Shown: positions 8,565 through 17,007 of the stretch, in pieces | Numbering within the stretch: the stretch's first letter is position 1 | How the letters are laid out: every line of letters starts with the position of its first letter | From: Sinorhizobium glycinis | GTDB lineage: Bacteria > Pseudomonadota > Alphaproteobacteria > Rhizobiales > Rhizobiaceae | Assembly: GCF_001651865.1 (NCBI RefSeq) | Contig: NZ_LPUX01000067.1 | Coordinates: forward strand, 538 to 64,537 | Length of the DNA: 64,000 bases | Reading direction: 5' to 3' | Translations under genes and position numbers: made by a program | The notes under the pieces: model-generated | What the model was told of the DNA's origin: nothing | The model's input: only the letters and a program-made list of their open reading frames with translations | Databases searched by the model: none

Positions 8565-9584
8565 ATGGTCAGTATCAAGGACGTTGCAGCACTTGCCGGC
8601 GTGTCGGATCGAACGGTATCGCGCGTCGTCAACGACGAAGGTCTGATCCGTCCGAAGACCAAGAAAAAGGTGCAGAAGGCGATCGAGGCGCTGGGTTATG
8701 TTCCGAACCAGGCGGCGCGGTTGATGCGCACCAGCCGTTCCAGCGTGCTTGGATTGATCACTGACGTCGTCTCGACGACGCCGTTTTCGACCGACATCGT
8801 GCGCGGCATTCAGGACGCCCTCGATGACACGCCTTACACGCTGCTGACCGTGAACACCTCCGCCGATCCGGCGAAAGAGCAGCGCGCCTGGAAGATCTTC
8901 CGCGAGCATGGCATCGGCGGCGTATTCTATGTGACGATGTTTCATCGTCACGTTCCGCGGGATACTGAATTTCCGAGTACGCCGACCGTGCTGGTAAATT
9001 GCAGCGCTCCCGACCAGGCTCTGCCGTCAATCGTACCGGACGACTATCAAGGCGGACTGGATGCTGTCCGCCATCTCGTCGAGCAGGGACATCGAAAGAT
9101 CGCCTATGTCGTGCTGAATGAACTGATCCTGGCGGCCGACCTTCGCGGCCGGGCATTCTTCGACGGGCTGGCGGCGGCTGGCATCGAGGTTCGAAAGGAA
9201 TGGATCGTTCCGGGGCGCGTAGGAGCCATATTTGCCGACAAGCTTGTGGCTTTCGAGAACGCGCGGCGCATTCTTGACAATCCTGACCGACCGACGGCAG
9301 TCGTTTGTGGCAATGACGAGATCGCGCTGCAGGTCTATTGCGCCGCCACGGATCTCGGACTGCGGGTGCCAGATGATGTCTCCATCATCGGCTTCGACGA
9401 TTTCCAGGTCATCACGACCGGCATTCAGCCACCCCTCACAACGATGGCATTGCCTTATCGCGACATGGGCGCTCTGGCAGTTCGAATGTTGCTCGACATC
9501 ATCGCGGGCCACCCCCCGAAAAAGAAACATGTCGAGTATCGCTGCGAGCTCGTCATTCGCAATTCGGTTTCCCCACCGAAATAG
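8565..9584 (+). CDS. LacI-family transcriptional regulator A
   Basis: A 339-residue LacI/GalR repressor with an N-terminal helix-turn-helix (SIKDVAALAGVSDRTVSRVV, residues 3-22), hinge region (YVPNQAARLMRTSRSSVLG) and a periplasmic-binding-protein-like effector domain. The ATG at 8565 follows GGGGAAGAG and starts directly at the DNA-binding domain. It lies 100 bases after the second permease in the same direction, so it is probably the last gene of operon A. It is a paralogue of the LacI at 15895-16914, of identical length, sharing STTPxSxDIVRGIQD. Predicted to bind the paired TCGACGTCGA operators at 2695-2735 and to respond to a fructose-containing sugar (inference). Confidence 0.92.
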   Translation: MVSIKDVAALAGVSDRTVSRVVNDEGLIRPKTKKKVQKAIEALGYVPNQAARLMRTSRSSVLGLITDVVSTTPFSTDIVRGIQDALDDTPYTLLTVNTSADPAKEQRAWKIFREHGIGGVFYVTMFHRHVPRDTEFPSTPTVLVNCSAPDQALPSIVPDDYQGGLDAVRHLVEQGHRKIAYVVLNELILAADLRGRAFFDGLAAAGIEVRKEWIVPGRVGAIFADKLVAFENARRILDNPDRPTAVVCGNDEIALQVYCAATDLGLRVPDDVSIIGFDDFQVITTGIQPPLTTMALPYRDMGALAVRMLLDIIAGHPPKKKHVEYRCELVIRNSVSPPK

Positions 9585-9709
9585 CTGACGCCAGATCTGC
9601 TCAGCCCTTGATCCGGGCGGTTCCCGAACGGCGCGCTCCCCACGGCTTCAAGCCGATGGCGTCGCCATGGCGGCATTGATTAACAGAGGATGCTCCGTTC
9701 GAGAAAAAA

Positions 9710-9729
9710 GGCCGGCGCGAACGCCGGCC
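9710..9729 (-). terminator. Rho-independent terminator for the leftward operon B
   Basis: Read on the minus strand, GGCCGGCG-TTCG-CGCCGGCC is followed by TTTTTT: an 8-bp GC stem capped by a UUCG tetraloop and a U run. It lies about 150 bases past the stop of the GH91 gene and before the end of the convergent lacI A, so it closes operon B. Confidence 0.82.
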
Positions 9730-9880
9730 AGTCTGCTCGGGAGGAAAGCTTATCGATCCCACAGACCATGTTCGGCCAGCGGCGCACGAGCCGTTGGTCG
9801 TCATGAATAAAACTCCGAATTGTCCATGAAATTTCCACAAAAAGACCTAGCTACGATCGGTCTATATGGAATTTCCTCGA

Positions 9881-11257
9881 CTATTGTCCAGGAACTGGAG
9901 TGCCCCTAAATGCATTCATCGCTCTATCCATCTCTACCTGTTCGTCACTGCCTGTATCTAGGACTGTATTCCGCGCAGACCCCTTTTTCACCAGTACTGC
10001 CGTTACTTCGAGCGCCGTCAAATTGCTCGTTGAAAGCAATGCTCCCACTTGTGTTGAAAAACAGGCACTGTTTGGTGCATCATTGATCTGCGATTTTTCG
10101 GTTGTGGCCACAATGTGATTATTGGCTATGTAATTGCCGCTACCGGAAACCACGTTAATTATCACGGGCTTTACGGCAATGGGCTTGAGATATTGAGTAT
10201 CTATAGTTACCGAAATGTGATTCGCGATTACCGAATTGTTGCTGCCGTGAATTTGCAAAAGTCCGAACAGATCATCCAAGCCGTTATCGTATTTCTGCAT
10301 GGGCGCCCACGGCTCTCGATCTCGCAAAAAGTGATTTGAGGAAACCAAATTTTCGCAACAGTTCGCAGCAAAAACCAGCATTCCGGGATAAAACGAATGG
10401 AATCTATTTCCTGTGACCGAGGAACGCACCACGGCGGAAAAATACACACTACTAGCACCTCGAGGGAATACGTTGTTTGAGGATACTAGAATGCCCCCAT
10501 AATTTTCAGCATAAATGGAATGCCCCCTATAACCGGCTCCGATAAAATTATTTGCTATTCTTGAGGCCTGCCCCATACCTTTCAATTCGATACAGTTTCC
10601 GCACTCCGCAATGAAATTGTTGTCTATCGCCAGCGCGTCTGCATCATGAACAATAGCTCCATGCTCTAGATAGATAAGACCCATCCCCGTTATTCGGCAT
10701 GAGTCATTGGCGCTGCCTACATAGATTCCCGTTTTGCCATTCTTGTATGTATTTTCTGCATCATTGTGCCCCGAACCATCGTCAATGAAATGCAGGCCAT
10801 CAATGCAAAAGTCAGCAAACTCCACAGAGCTTATACGAGGATTTCCGGTGCGCTTAACATAAAATGCGGCTCCAGCAGTCTCACCGTCAGCGGCCTCTGG
10901 AGAGATGTCCACAAGTATACGGCTACCGCCCGGCCACACTTCGTGCCAGCGCGCCAGCTCGTTTGTGGGTGTGTTGAAACGGATGCTCGAAGACGTAAAA
11001 CCGTGTCCAGAGCCCACTATTTTCAGATAGCTCACGTCAATAACGACTTGAGTGGCAAGACGGTAATCGCCCGGCGGTACATAGATAACTGCTCCAGGTT
11101 TCCCGCCATCATTTAGATCGCAAACAGGTTGCCTGCTTTTAATATCTGCAATGATGCTATTGATGACCGCTCCAATATCCTCATAGGGATTACCGACGGA
11201 ATACTTTGTTACGTCGTAATAGTTTTCGCTAACCATTGGTAACGTCTCCGCGGACAT
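9881..11257 (-). CDS. GH91 inulin fructotransferase / difructose anhydride III hydrolase-like protein
   Basis: A 458-residue right-handed beta-helix protein recognised as GH91 from segments typical of inulin fructotransferases: DIGAVINSIIADIKSRQ (27-43), YVPPGDYRLATQVVIDVSYL, KTGIYVGSANDSCRITGMG, AECGNCIELKGMGQA (217-231), FYPGML and NGLDDLFG. GH91 enzymes make difructose anhydrides from inulin (EC 4.2.2.17/18) or hydrolyse DFA III to inulobiose (EC 3.2.1.134). Secreted fructotransferases carry a signal peptide; this one has none, which favours an intracellular hydrolase. Start ATG at 11257 follows TCTGGAG. The gene is much AT-richer than its neighbours (two sampled 60-base rows are 37-40% GC), suggesting recent transfer. 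Last gene of operon B, 164 bases after the ATPase. Confidence 0.88.
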   Translation of the reverse strand: MSAETLPMVSENYYDVTKYSVGNPYEDIGAVINSIIADIKSRQPVCDLNDGGKPGAVIYVPPGDYRLATQVVIDVSYLKIVGSGHGFTSSSIRFNTPTNELARWHEVWPGGSRILVDISPEAADGETAGAAFYVKRTGNPRISSVEFADFCIDGLHFIDDGSGHNDAENTYKNGKTGIYVGSANDSCRITGMGLIYLEHGAIVHDADALAIDNNFIAECGNCIELKGMGQASRIANNFIGAGYRGHSIYAENYGGILVSSNNVFPRGASSVYFSAVVRSSVTGNRFHSFYPGMLVFAANCCENLVSSNHFLRDREPWAPMQKYDNGLDDLFGLLQIHGSNNSVIANHISVTIDTQYLKPIAVKPVIINVVSGSGNYIANNHIVATTEKSQINDAPNSACFSTQVGALLSTSNLTALEVTAVLVKKGSARNTVLDTGSDEQVEMDRAMNAFRGTPVPGQ

Positions 11258-11421
11258 TTCTTACTCCAGAGCGGTGGTAGACTGATGTTCGTGATTAGGT
11301 TGTTGCTTGCAAGCCGCCTGGAAATGCATCCAGCTCTCTGTTTGATCGAGATCCGAAAGAGTTGCGGCGTTTGATCACGATAGACGGGCTAGTTATTCTT
11401 GTTTTTCTCCTGGCTATACCA

Positions 11422-12564
11422 TCACCGGATGCTGGTGCGGGTATCCGGTTCAAAGAAGTGAAGTTCTTCGGCATCGACAGCGACGCGCGCGATGTCACCT
11501 GCGCGTATTGTGCTCTTCGGAGAAAAACGGGCTACAGCAGCTTTTTCGGCGCCGATGTCGGCGACGGCGTCCGGGTCGCCAGCATCCACCCAAGATGCAT
11601 CGATATTCAGATGCACCATGGATTCAGAACCTAGCGCCTCAACAAGAGTGACCGGGGCCGAAATCTCGGCCGAAGAAGGCCGGATTGCGGCGTCGTTCAT
11701 GTGCTCGGGCCGGATACCGACAATGACCTGACGGTTAGACGCACCGTTGAGCGAGGGTCGGCCTTCGAAAACCCGGTCAGGGATTTCGAAACTGTTGCTG
11801 CCCAGGGTCAGCGTTCTTCCATTCAGAACGGCTTCGTACAAGTTCATCGAGGGCGATCCGATAAACGCGGCGACAAAGACATTGTCAGGGCGCTTGTACA
11901 GGTTCTGCGGTGTGTCGACTTGCTGCAGCACGCCGCCTTTCATGACTGCTACGCGGTCACCCATCGTCATCGCCTCGACCTGGTCGTGGGTCACGTAAAT
12001 CGTAGTGACATTCAGTTTTCTTTGCAGGCTTGCGATCTCGGCGCGCATCTGTACGCGCAGCTTGGCATCGAGGTTCGACAACGGTTCATCCATCAGGAAG
12101 GCTGCCGGCTTTCGGACGATCGCTCGCCCCATGGCGACGCGCTGGCGCTGTCCCCCGGAGAGAAGCGCCGGTTTGCGGTCGAGCAAGGTAGTCAGCTCGA
12201 GGATGCGCGCGGCCTCGTTCACGCGGCTGTCAATCTCAGCCTTGGGCAGTCCGGCCATCAGCAATGGAAAGGCGATGTTTTCGCGCACCGTCTTATGCGG
12301 ATAGAGCGCGTAGGATTGGAAGACCATGGCAATGTCGCGCTCTTTGGGATCGACATCGTTGACGAGCCGGTCATCGATCTTAAGTTCACCGCTGGAGATG
12401 CTCTCCAGGCCCGCGATCATTCTGAGCGCTGTCGACTTCCCACATCCCGACGGACCGACAAACACCATGAACTCGCCGTCCTTGATGTCGAAGCTGAGAT
12501 CATGCAGAGCGTGAAAGCTGTTTCCGTAGATCTTGTTAATATTGCGCAGTTCTATACCGGCCAT
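11422..12564 (-). CDS. CUT1 sugar ABC transporter, ATP-binding subunit, system B
   Basis: A 380-residue MalK/UgpC-type ATPase: Walker A GPSGCGKST, Q-loop VFQSYALYPH, signature LSGGQRQRVAMGR, Walker B AAFLMDEPLSNLD, H-loop YVTHDQ and a C-terminal TOBE region containing VGIRPEHM. It lies 10 bases downstream of the MalG-like permease and upstream of GH91. A paralogue of the ATPase at 2788, in a different gene order (here fourth in the operon). Confidence 0.94.
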   Translation of the reverse strand: MAGIELRNINKIYGNSFHALHDLSFDIKDGEFMVFVGPSGCGKSTALRMIAGLESISSGELKIDDRLVNDVDPKERDIAMVFQSYALYPHKTVRENIAFPLLMAGLPKAEIDSRVNEAARILELTTLLDRKPALLSGGQRQRVAMGRAIVRKPAAFLMDEPLSNLDAKLRVQMRAEIASLQRKLNVTTIYVTHDQVEAMTMGDRVAVMKGGVLQQVDTPQNLYKRPDNVFVAAFIGSPSMNLYEAVLNGRTLTLGSNSFEIPDRVFEGRPSLNGASNRQVIVGIRPEHMNDAAIRPSSAEISAPVTLVEALGSESMVHLNIDASWVDAGDPDAVADIGAEKAAVARFSPKSTIRAGDIARVAVDAEELHFFEPDTRTSIR

Positions 12565-12574
12565 GCTTGTCTCC

Positions 12575-13411
12575 TCATCCCTTCACAGCGCCGAACGTCA
12601 GCCCGCCGACGATCTGTTTTTGAAGTGCGAGCGTTACGATGATGACGGGCAGCGAATAGAGCACGGCCGCCGCGGTCATCGCTCCCCAGGCAAGTCCGTA
12701 GACGGAATTGTATTCGGCAATGACGATCGGGGCCGTCTTGGTCGATTCGGACGTCAGCAGCAGCGCGTAGAGGAACTCGTTCCAACTCGTGATGAACGTG
12801 AAGAGCGCGGTCACCGCGATCCCGCCCGTGATGATCGGAAGGATGATCTTGCGAAAGGCCTGGAAACGTGTGCATCCGTCCATGCGCGCGGCCTCTTCGA
12901 GTTCCTTCGGCACGCCTTCGAAGAAAGCCGACATGAGCAGCAGCGCCAGGGGCACAGCTGCGGAGGTGTGAGCGAGAACGAGGCCAGGAATGGTGTCGAG
13001 CAGGCCTATGGACTTTAAAAGCTGGAACAGCGGCACACCGAGAGACACCGATGGGACCATACGGGTGACCAGGGCAAAGAGCAGGAAAAACGTCGTGATC
13101 CGGCGGCGATACTGGGTGGCAACATAGGCGGCCGGCACGGCCACCATCAGCGAGAGCGCCGTCGTCAGCATCGCCACCGTGAGCGAATTGATGAAGGCCT
13201 TCGGCAGAGTAGACGATTGCAAGACTTCGCGAAAATTCTCGAACGATATGACGGCGGGGAAAAAGCTTGGCGGGATCTGCTGGACATCGGCCGCCGGCTT
13301 GATGGACGTCATCAGCAGATAGATGTAGGGCAGCGCGTAAGACAGCACGAGCACGAGGGCTGCGGCGTTAATCAAGATTCCGCTGACACTGGGGCGGGAC
13401 ACTCTATGCAT
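12575..13411 (-). CDS. CUT1 ABC transporter permease, MalG type, system B
   Basis: A 278-residue permease with hydrophobic segments from residue 12 on (LINAAALVLVLSYALPYIYLL) and the EAA loop EEAARMDGCTRFQAFRKIILPI. The ATG at 13411 sits in ATGCATAG, overlapping the previous stop by 8 bases, the same coupling geometry as in system A. A start ten codons earlier (13441) is possible but overlaps the upstream gene further. Confidence 0.91.
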   Translation of the reverse strand: MHRVSRPSVSGILINAAALVLVLSYALPYIYLLMTSIKPAADVQQIPPSFFPAVISFENFREVLQSSTLPKAFINSLTVAMLTTALSLMVAVPAAYVATQYRRRITTFFLLFALVTRMVPSVSLGVPLFQLLKSIGLLDTIPGLVLAHTSAAVPLALLLMSAFFEGVPKELEEAARMDGCTRFQAFRKIILPIITGGIAVTALFTFITSWNEFLYALLLTSESTKTAPIVIAEYNSVYGLAWGAMTAAAVLYSLPVIIVTLALQKQIVGGLTFGAVKG

Positions 13412-14285
13412 GGGCCGGCCTCCAAATTTTCCAATAGGCAATCCCGGCCAGGACCATCATGACGAGAAGGAACAAGGTGCCGGACGCGGAGGCTTCGCCG
13501 AGGTCGCCGAAACGAACCATCCTCTGATAGATGTTCATCGAGAACACTTCCGAAGCATGGCGGGGACCACCCTGCGTCTGAATCCAGATGAGGTCGAAGG
13601 TCTTGGCCGCATCCACGCCACGCACGATTACGACGACCGCGATCACCGGCCGCATCAGCGGCAGGGTCACATGCCAGAATCGTTTGAGCGCGTTCGCCCC
13701 GTCGATCCGTGCCGCCTCAAGCAGGTCCTTCGGGATGTTCGTCAGCCCTGCGTAGGAGACGAGCGCGACAAAGGAGGTCGTCAGCCAGATGTCGGCAAAG
13801 GATACGGAATAGATGACGATATCCTCGCTGGATAGCCAAGCGATCTCATTAGGGTCGCTGATCAGCCCCAACTGTACGAGGCCATAGTTCAGGATGCCGA
13901 TATTGCCGACGAGGAGGAATCTCCAGAGCAGGCCGGCAACGATGGGCGGAACCATCAGCGGCAGAGCGAAGATCGTGCGGTGCCAACGCGACTGGCCGAC
14001 CATGGCCGAGAACAGCAGCGCCGCACAGAAGCCGAACGTGAATTCGAAAAAGAGGGCGAAGACCGAATATTGCAGCGTCCGCAGAGCACTTTCGGCGACA
14101 CGTTTCGAGGTTAGGGCATCGATATAGTTCTGCAGCCCGACCCATTCGCGTATGTGGGGCGTGATCGTTTCGACCTTGAAAAAGGAATCGAAAATCAGCA
14201 GCCCCACCGGGTAAGCGACCAACAAGCCGAGGATCGCAACCGCGGGCGCGAGCATGCAGAGCACAAATCGGTCTTCATCCGACAT
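13404..14285 (-). CDS. CUT1 ABC transporter permease, MalF type, system B
   Basis: A 293-residue permease with an N-terminal membrane segment (LCMLAPAVAILGLLVAYPVGLLI, in parts), about six membrane spans and the EAA loop EAARIDGANALKRFWHVTLPLM. The ATG at 14285 has CGGAGA upstream. It lies 65 bases after the binding-protein gene, in the standard SBP-MalF-MalG order. Confidence 0.91.
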   Translation of the reverse strand: MSDEDRFVLCMLAPAVAILGLLVAYPVGLLIFDSFFKVETITPHIREWVGLQNYIDALTSKRVAESALRTLQYSVFALFFEFTFGFCAALLFSAMVGQSRWHRTIFALPLMVPPIVAGLLWRFLLVGNIGILNYGLVQLGLISDPNEIAWLSSEDIVIYSVSFADIWLTTSFVALVSYAGLTNIPKDLLEAARIDGANALKRFWHVTLPLMRPVIAVVVIVRGVDAAKTFDLIWIQTQGGPRHASEVFSMNIYQRMVRFGDLGEASASGTLFLLVMMVLAGIAYWKIWRPAHA

Positions 14286-14350
14286 GTCGGTCTCCGAAAG
14301 CTGGTGGCGCGAGCGGCATAGATCCGCCCGCGATTGAGGAACGTACGAGG

Positions 14351-15610
14351 TTAGTCGAGAATGTCCTCGATCGTTTCCTTGGCTTCCGTCAGGACTTCGC
14401 CGACATCGGCCTTGCAGGTCAGCGCCTGCTGGACCGCGGGCAGGACGGCTTCGTCGACGATTTCCTGATATTTCTCGTTGATCGGCCGGCCTTGCGTTGC
14501 AGGCGCACCCAGCGTCTCAAGCAACGGCGTGAAGTGCTCGTAACCGGGCTTGCTGGCATAACTGCTATAGGCGGAATTCGTCGCGGCGAGGCCGAGCGGG
14601 GCTTCGATGCCCAAAGCGTTGTTGGCGATCGCAAAAGCGATGAACTTCTTCGCCGCTTCCTTGTGCTGTGAAGTCGAGGGGACGACATTGTACCAGGGAC
14701 CGGGAATAGCTGCGATCCCTGCATCGCCGGCGAGCATCGGAGCGACGCCGACATTACCGCTGACCTTTGAATCCTCTGGCGTCATCTTGTAGGCGTGCGC
14801 CCAGAATTTCATCATCGCTGTCTTGCCCTGATAGAACAGGTTCTGCGCTTCGCCCCAACCGATCTCGTTGACGTTTTCCGGGACGGAATGATCGGTGCAG
14901 TGCGGTGCGATGTAGAACTCGAGCGCCTTCTTGTGCGCCTCGTTGTCGATGATGACCTTGCCATCCTTGTCGAGGATCACGCCGGGCGAGCCCGCCTGCA
15001 GCACATGCGCCATCCATTCCTCCGAGAAGGTGCCGATGGTGTCGGTGCCCCAGAAATCGACCTTGCCGTCACTGTCAGTGTCGCGCGTGAAGAATTTTGC
15101 TATGTCGCGCCATTGCTGCCAGGTCTTGGGCGGAGCAAGGGGAGATCCATACTTCGCCTGGAAGGCCTCTTTTTCCTCCGGCTTATCGAACAGGTCCTTT
15201 CGATAGAAGACAATCTCGGCGTTCGCCCATGTGGGCATCCCGATCAGTTTGTCTCCGACCTTCGCGTCAGCGAGCAAGGCAGGCGGCAGGTCCGCGCGAA
15301 CCGCGTCGGTGAAAAGAGCCGACAGATCCTCGACATGTTTTGCGAATTTTGCATTCCAGACCACGTCGATCGTTACGACATCGAATGCCGACGAACCGGA
15401 AGCAATCTCCGCGGAGAATTTGTCGAATACGCCCTGATAGGGAACGACGGTGAACTTCACCTCAATACCGGTCTCGGCGGTGAACTTCTCGGCTACCGCC
15501 TTCTGAAGCATCTCGCCGCCACCTTCCACCAGGACGTTGATGGTTTCGGCTCGGGCGGAGGCCGCCATGAACACAAGCGCAAGCGCGCTGGCACTAAGCA
15601 GTCTATTCAT
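14351..15610 (-). CDS. CUT1 ABC transporter, extracellular sugar-binding protein, system B
   Basis: A 419-residue family-1 solute-binding protein with a Sec signal peptide (MNRLLSASALALVFMAASARA, cleavage after about residue 21), unlike the Tat-type partner in system A. First gene of the leftward operon SBP-permease-permease-ATPase-GH91. It is preceded by a leader hairpin and a LacI-type operator pair. Likely ligand, from the linked GH91, is a difructose anhydride or inulobiose (inference). Confidence 0.9.
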   Translation of the reverse strand: MNRLLSASALALVFMAASARAETINVLVEGGGEMLQKAVAEKFTAETGIEVKFTVVPYQGVFDKFSAEIASGSSAFDVVTIDVVWNAKFAKHVEDLSALFTDAVRADLPPALLADAKVGDKLIGMPTWANAEIVFYRKDLFDKPEEKEAFQAKYGSPLAPPKTWQQWRDIAKFFTRDTDSDGKVDFWGTDTIGTFSEEWMAHVLQAGSPGVILDKDGKVIIDNEAHKKALEFYIAPHCTDHSVPENVNEIGWGEAQNLFYQGKTAMMKFWAHAYKMTPEDSKVSGNVGVAPMLAGDAGIAAIPGPWYNVVPSTSQHKEAAKKFIAFAIANNALGIEAPLGLAATNSAYSSYASKPGYEHFTPLLETLGAPATQGRPINEKYQEIVDEAVLPAVQQALTCKADVGEVLTEAKETIEDILD

Positions 15611-15627
15611 CGTTTCCTCCCTGTTTT

Positions 15628-15652
15628 AAGCCCGAGATCCTCACCCGGGCTT
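15628..15652 (-). promoter_or_regulatory. 5' leader hairpin of operon B
   Basis: AAGCCCG (15628-15634) pairs with CGGGCTT (15646-15652) across an 11-base loop, between the predicted promoter and the ribosome-binding site of the binding-protein gene. It may stabilise the leader; no riboswitch fold was recognised. Confidence 0.4.
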
Positions 15653-15664
15653 TTACATAGAGGA

Positions 15665-15716
15665 AGCATAATGCTGTGTTGACGACGTTGTCAATACGAA
15701 TTGTCGACGTTGTCAT
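15665..15716 (-). promoter_or_regulatory. Operon B promoter with two LacI-type operators
   Basis: Two imperfect palindromes, TTGACGACGTTGTCAA (15679-15694) and TTGTCGACGTTGTCAT (15701-15716), are centred 22 bp apart (about two helical turns). A leftward promoter overlaps them: -35 TTGACA (complement of 15689-15694), 18-bp spacer, -10 TATGCT (complement of 15665-15670). Repressor on the proximal operator would cover the -35 box. The module recurs at 16955-16992. Confidence 0.8.
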
Positions 15717-15894
15717 GCCCAGTTTCGCAATTCTTGACGAGTTCCCGGACGATTAGCGGCGCGAGATGGTTGAGATGACGATGCGCAGAATGGAAACGCC
15801 CTACTCAGCGGTATACCCGAGATCTCGGGTTAGATGATCGCGACCGGTGTGCCCGGCTGCCAACCCTGAGAACCTTCGACTCCAGACAGCTGTT

Positions 15895-16914
15895 TCACAC
15901 CGAACACACAGAATCGCGTTCGATCAAATTGCACGCCAGAACGCGACGACTCGGGCGGATCTTGTCGCCCGCCACCACCCTATTCAACCACTCCGCGCCC
16001 TGAAGGCCGAGATCATAGTAAGGCAGCGCGGCAGTGGTCAGTTGGGGTTTCAGCGCCATCGAGACTGTCCGGAAATCGTCAAAGCCGACGATGCTGATGT
16101 CCTGCGGAATTCTGAAGCCCAATGCCATGGCTGCGATATAGATTTGAATCGCCATCTCGTCGTTGCCACTCATGATCGCGGTCGGGCGATCCCTTTGTTG
16201 AAGAATCTCGGTCGCCGCCGCGAAGACATAGTTCTCCTCAGCGCCAACCGGTCCCTCCATGCCAAGACGGATGGAGAGGTCGCTGTCCGCCAGACCAAAT
16301 TCCCTCGCGGTCTGGCGGACTGCGTCGAGGCGGAGCTCCGCGCCCAACAGGATCGGGTTGAGCCGGATGTAACCGATCTTGCGATGCCCACGTTCAAGCA
16401 GATGGCGGGTCAGATCCTGCGCGCCTTGGAAGTCGTCAGGCTCAATAGACGGCCAGTCCTCGGCGGTTTGCGGCCTGCAATTGACCATCACTGTTGGAAT
16501 GCTGACATCGCCGGCTGCGGGGTCGACGATGCGGCGGTACATCGTCACATAGAGAACGCCATCGATGCGATGGGACTGGAACATTTTCCAGATTGTCGCC
16601 TCCCTCTCGGAAGATCCCACTGTGTTTGCGATCAGGATGGTTTTCCCATTGGCGTTCGCCCAGTCCTGGATCCCGCGTACGATGTCGACCGAATAGGGCG
16701 TCGTGGAAACATAGTCGGTGATGATACCGAATGTATTGGAGCGGCTCGACCGAATCTGGCGCGCGGCCATGTTCGGAACATAGCCCAAATCCCGGATCGC
16801 CTTCTCTACGCGCTCGCGCGTTTCTTCCGTCACATGCGGCTCGCCGTTGATGACGCGCGAGACGGTTTTGTTTGACACTCCGGCCGCCTTGGCGACGCTG
16901 ATTATGCTGACCAT
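15895..16914 (-). CDS. LacI-family transcriptional regulator B
   Basis: A 339-residue LacI/GalR repressor: helix-turn-helix IISVAKAAGVSNKTVSRVI (residues 4-22), hinge YVPNMAARQIRSSRSNTFG, effector domain. The ATG at 16914 with an upstream GGAGAG is preferred to 17007, which would add about 31 residues encoded across the operator. Paralogue of regulator A. It is encoded upstream of operon B in the same direction, with operators in front of both, so autoregulation plus control of operon B is the simplest model. Confidence 0.92.
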   Translation of the reverse strand: MVSIISVAKAAGVSNKTVSRVINGEPHVTEETRERVEKAIRDLGYVPNMAARQIRSSRSNTFGIITDYVSTTPYSVDIVRGIQDWANANGKTILIANTVGSSEREATIWKMFQSHRIDGVLYVTMYRRIVDPAAGDVSIPTVMVNCRPQTAEDWPSIEPDDFQGAQDLTRHLLERGHRKIGYIRLNPILLGAELRLDAVRQTAREFGLADSDLSIRLGMEGPVGAEENYVFAAATEILQQRDRPTAIMSGNDEMAIQIYIAAMALGFRIPQDISIVGFDDFRTVSMALKPQLTTAALPYYDLGLQGAEWLNRVVAGDKIRPSRRVLACNLIERDSVCSV

Positions 16915-16954
16915 GCCTTCATCTCTCCTGCTCAGTGCACCATAAATCAGTTCA

Positions 16955-17006
16955 ATGACAACGTCGACAAATATTGTTGACAACGTCGTCACACCGAGTT
17001 TATGCA
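16955..17006. promoter_or_regulatory. Operator pair at lacI B with a rightward promoter
   Basis: ATGACAACGTCGACAA (16955-16970) and TTGACAACGTCGTCAC (16977-16992) are centred 22 bp apart. Read on the plus strand this matches the minus-strand operon B module at 31 of its 32 operator bases. As there, the distal half supplies a promoter: -35 TTGACA (16977-16982), 18-bp spacer, -10 TATGCA (17001-17006), here firing rightward, away from lacI B. The lacI B promoter must lie on the other strand of the same site. Confidence 0.72.
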
Positions 17007-17007
17007 T

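Noticed and set aside
9601..9840. Leftward 79-codon frame between lacI A and GH91
   Set aside because: It contains the Rho-independent terminator within the frame and shows no recognisable sequence.
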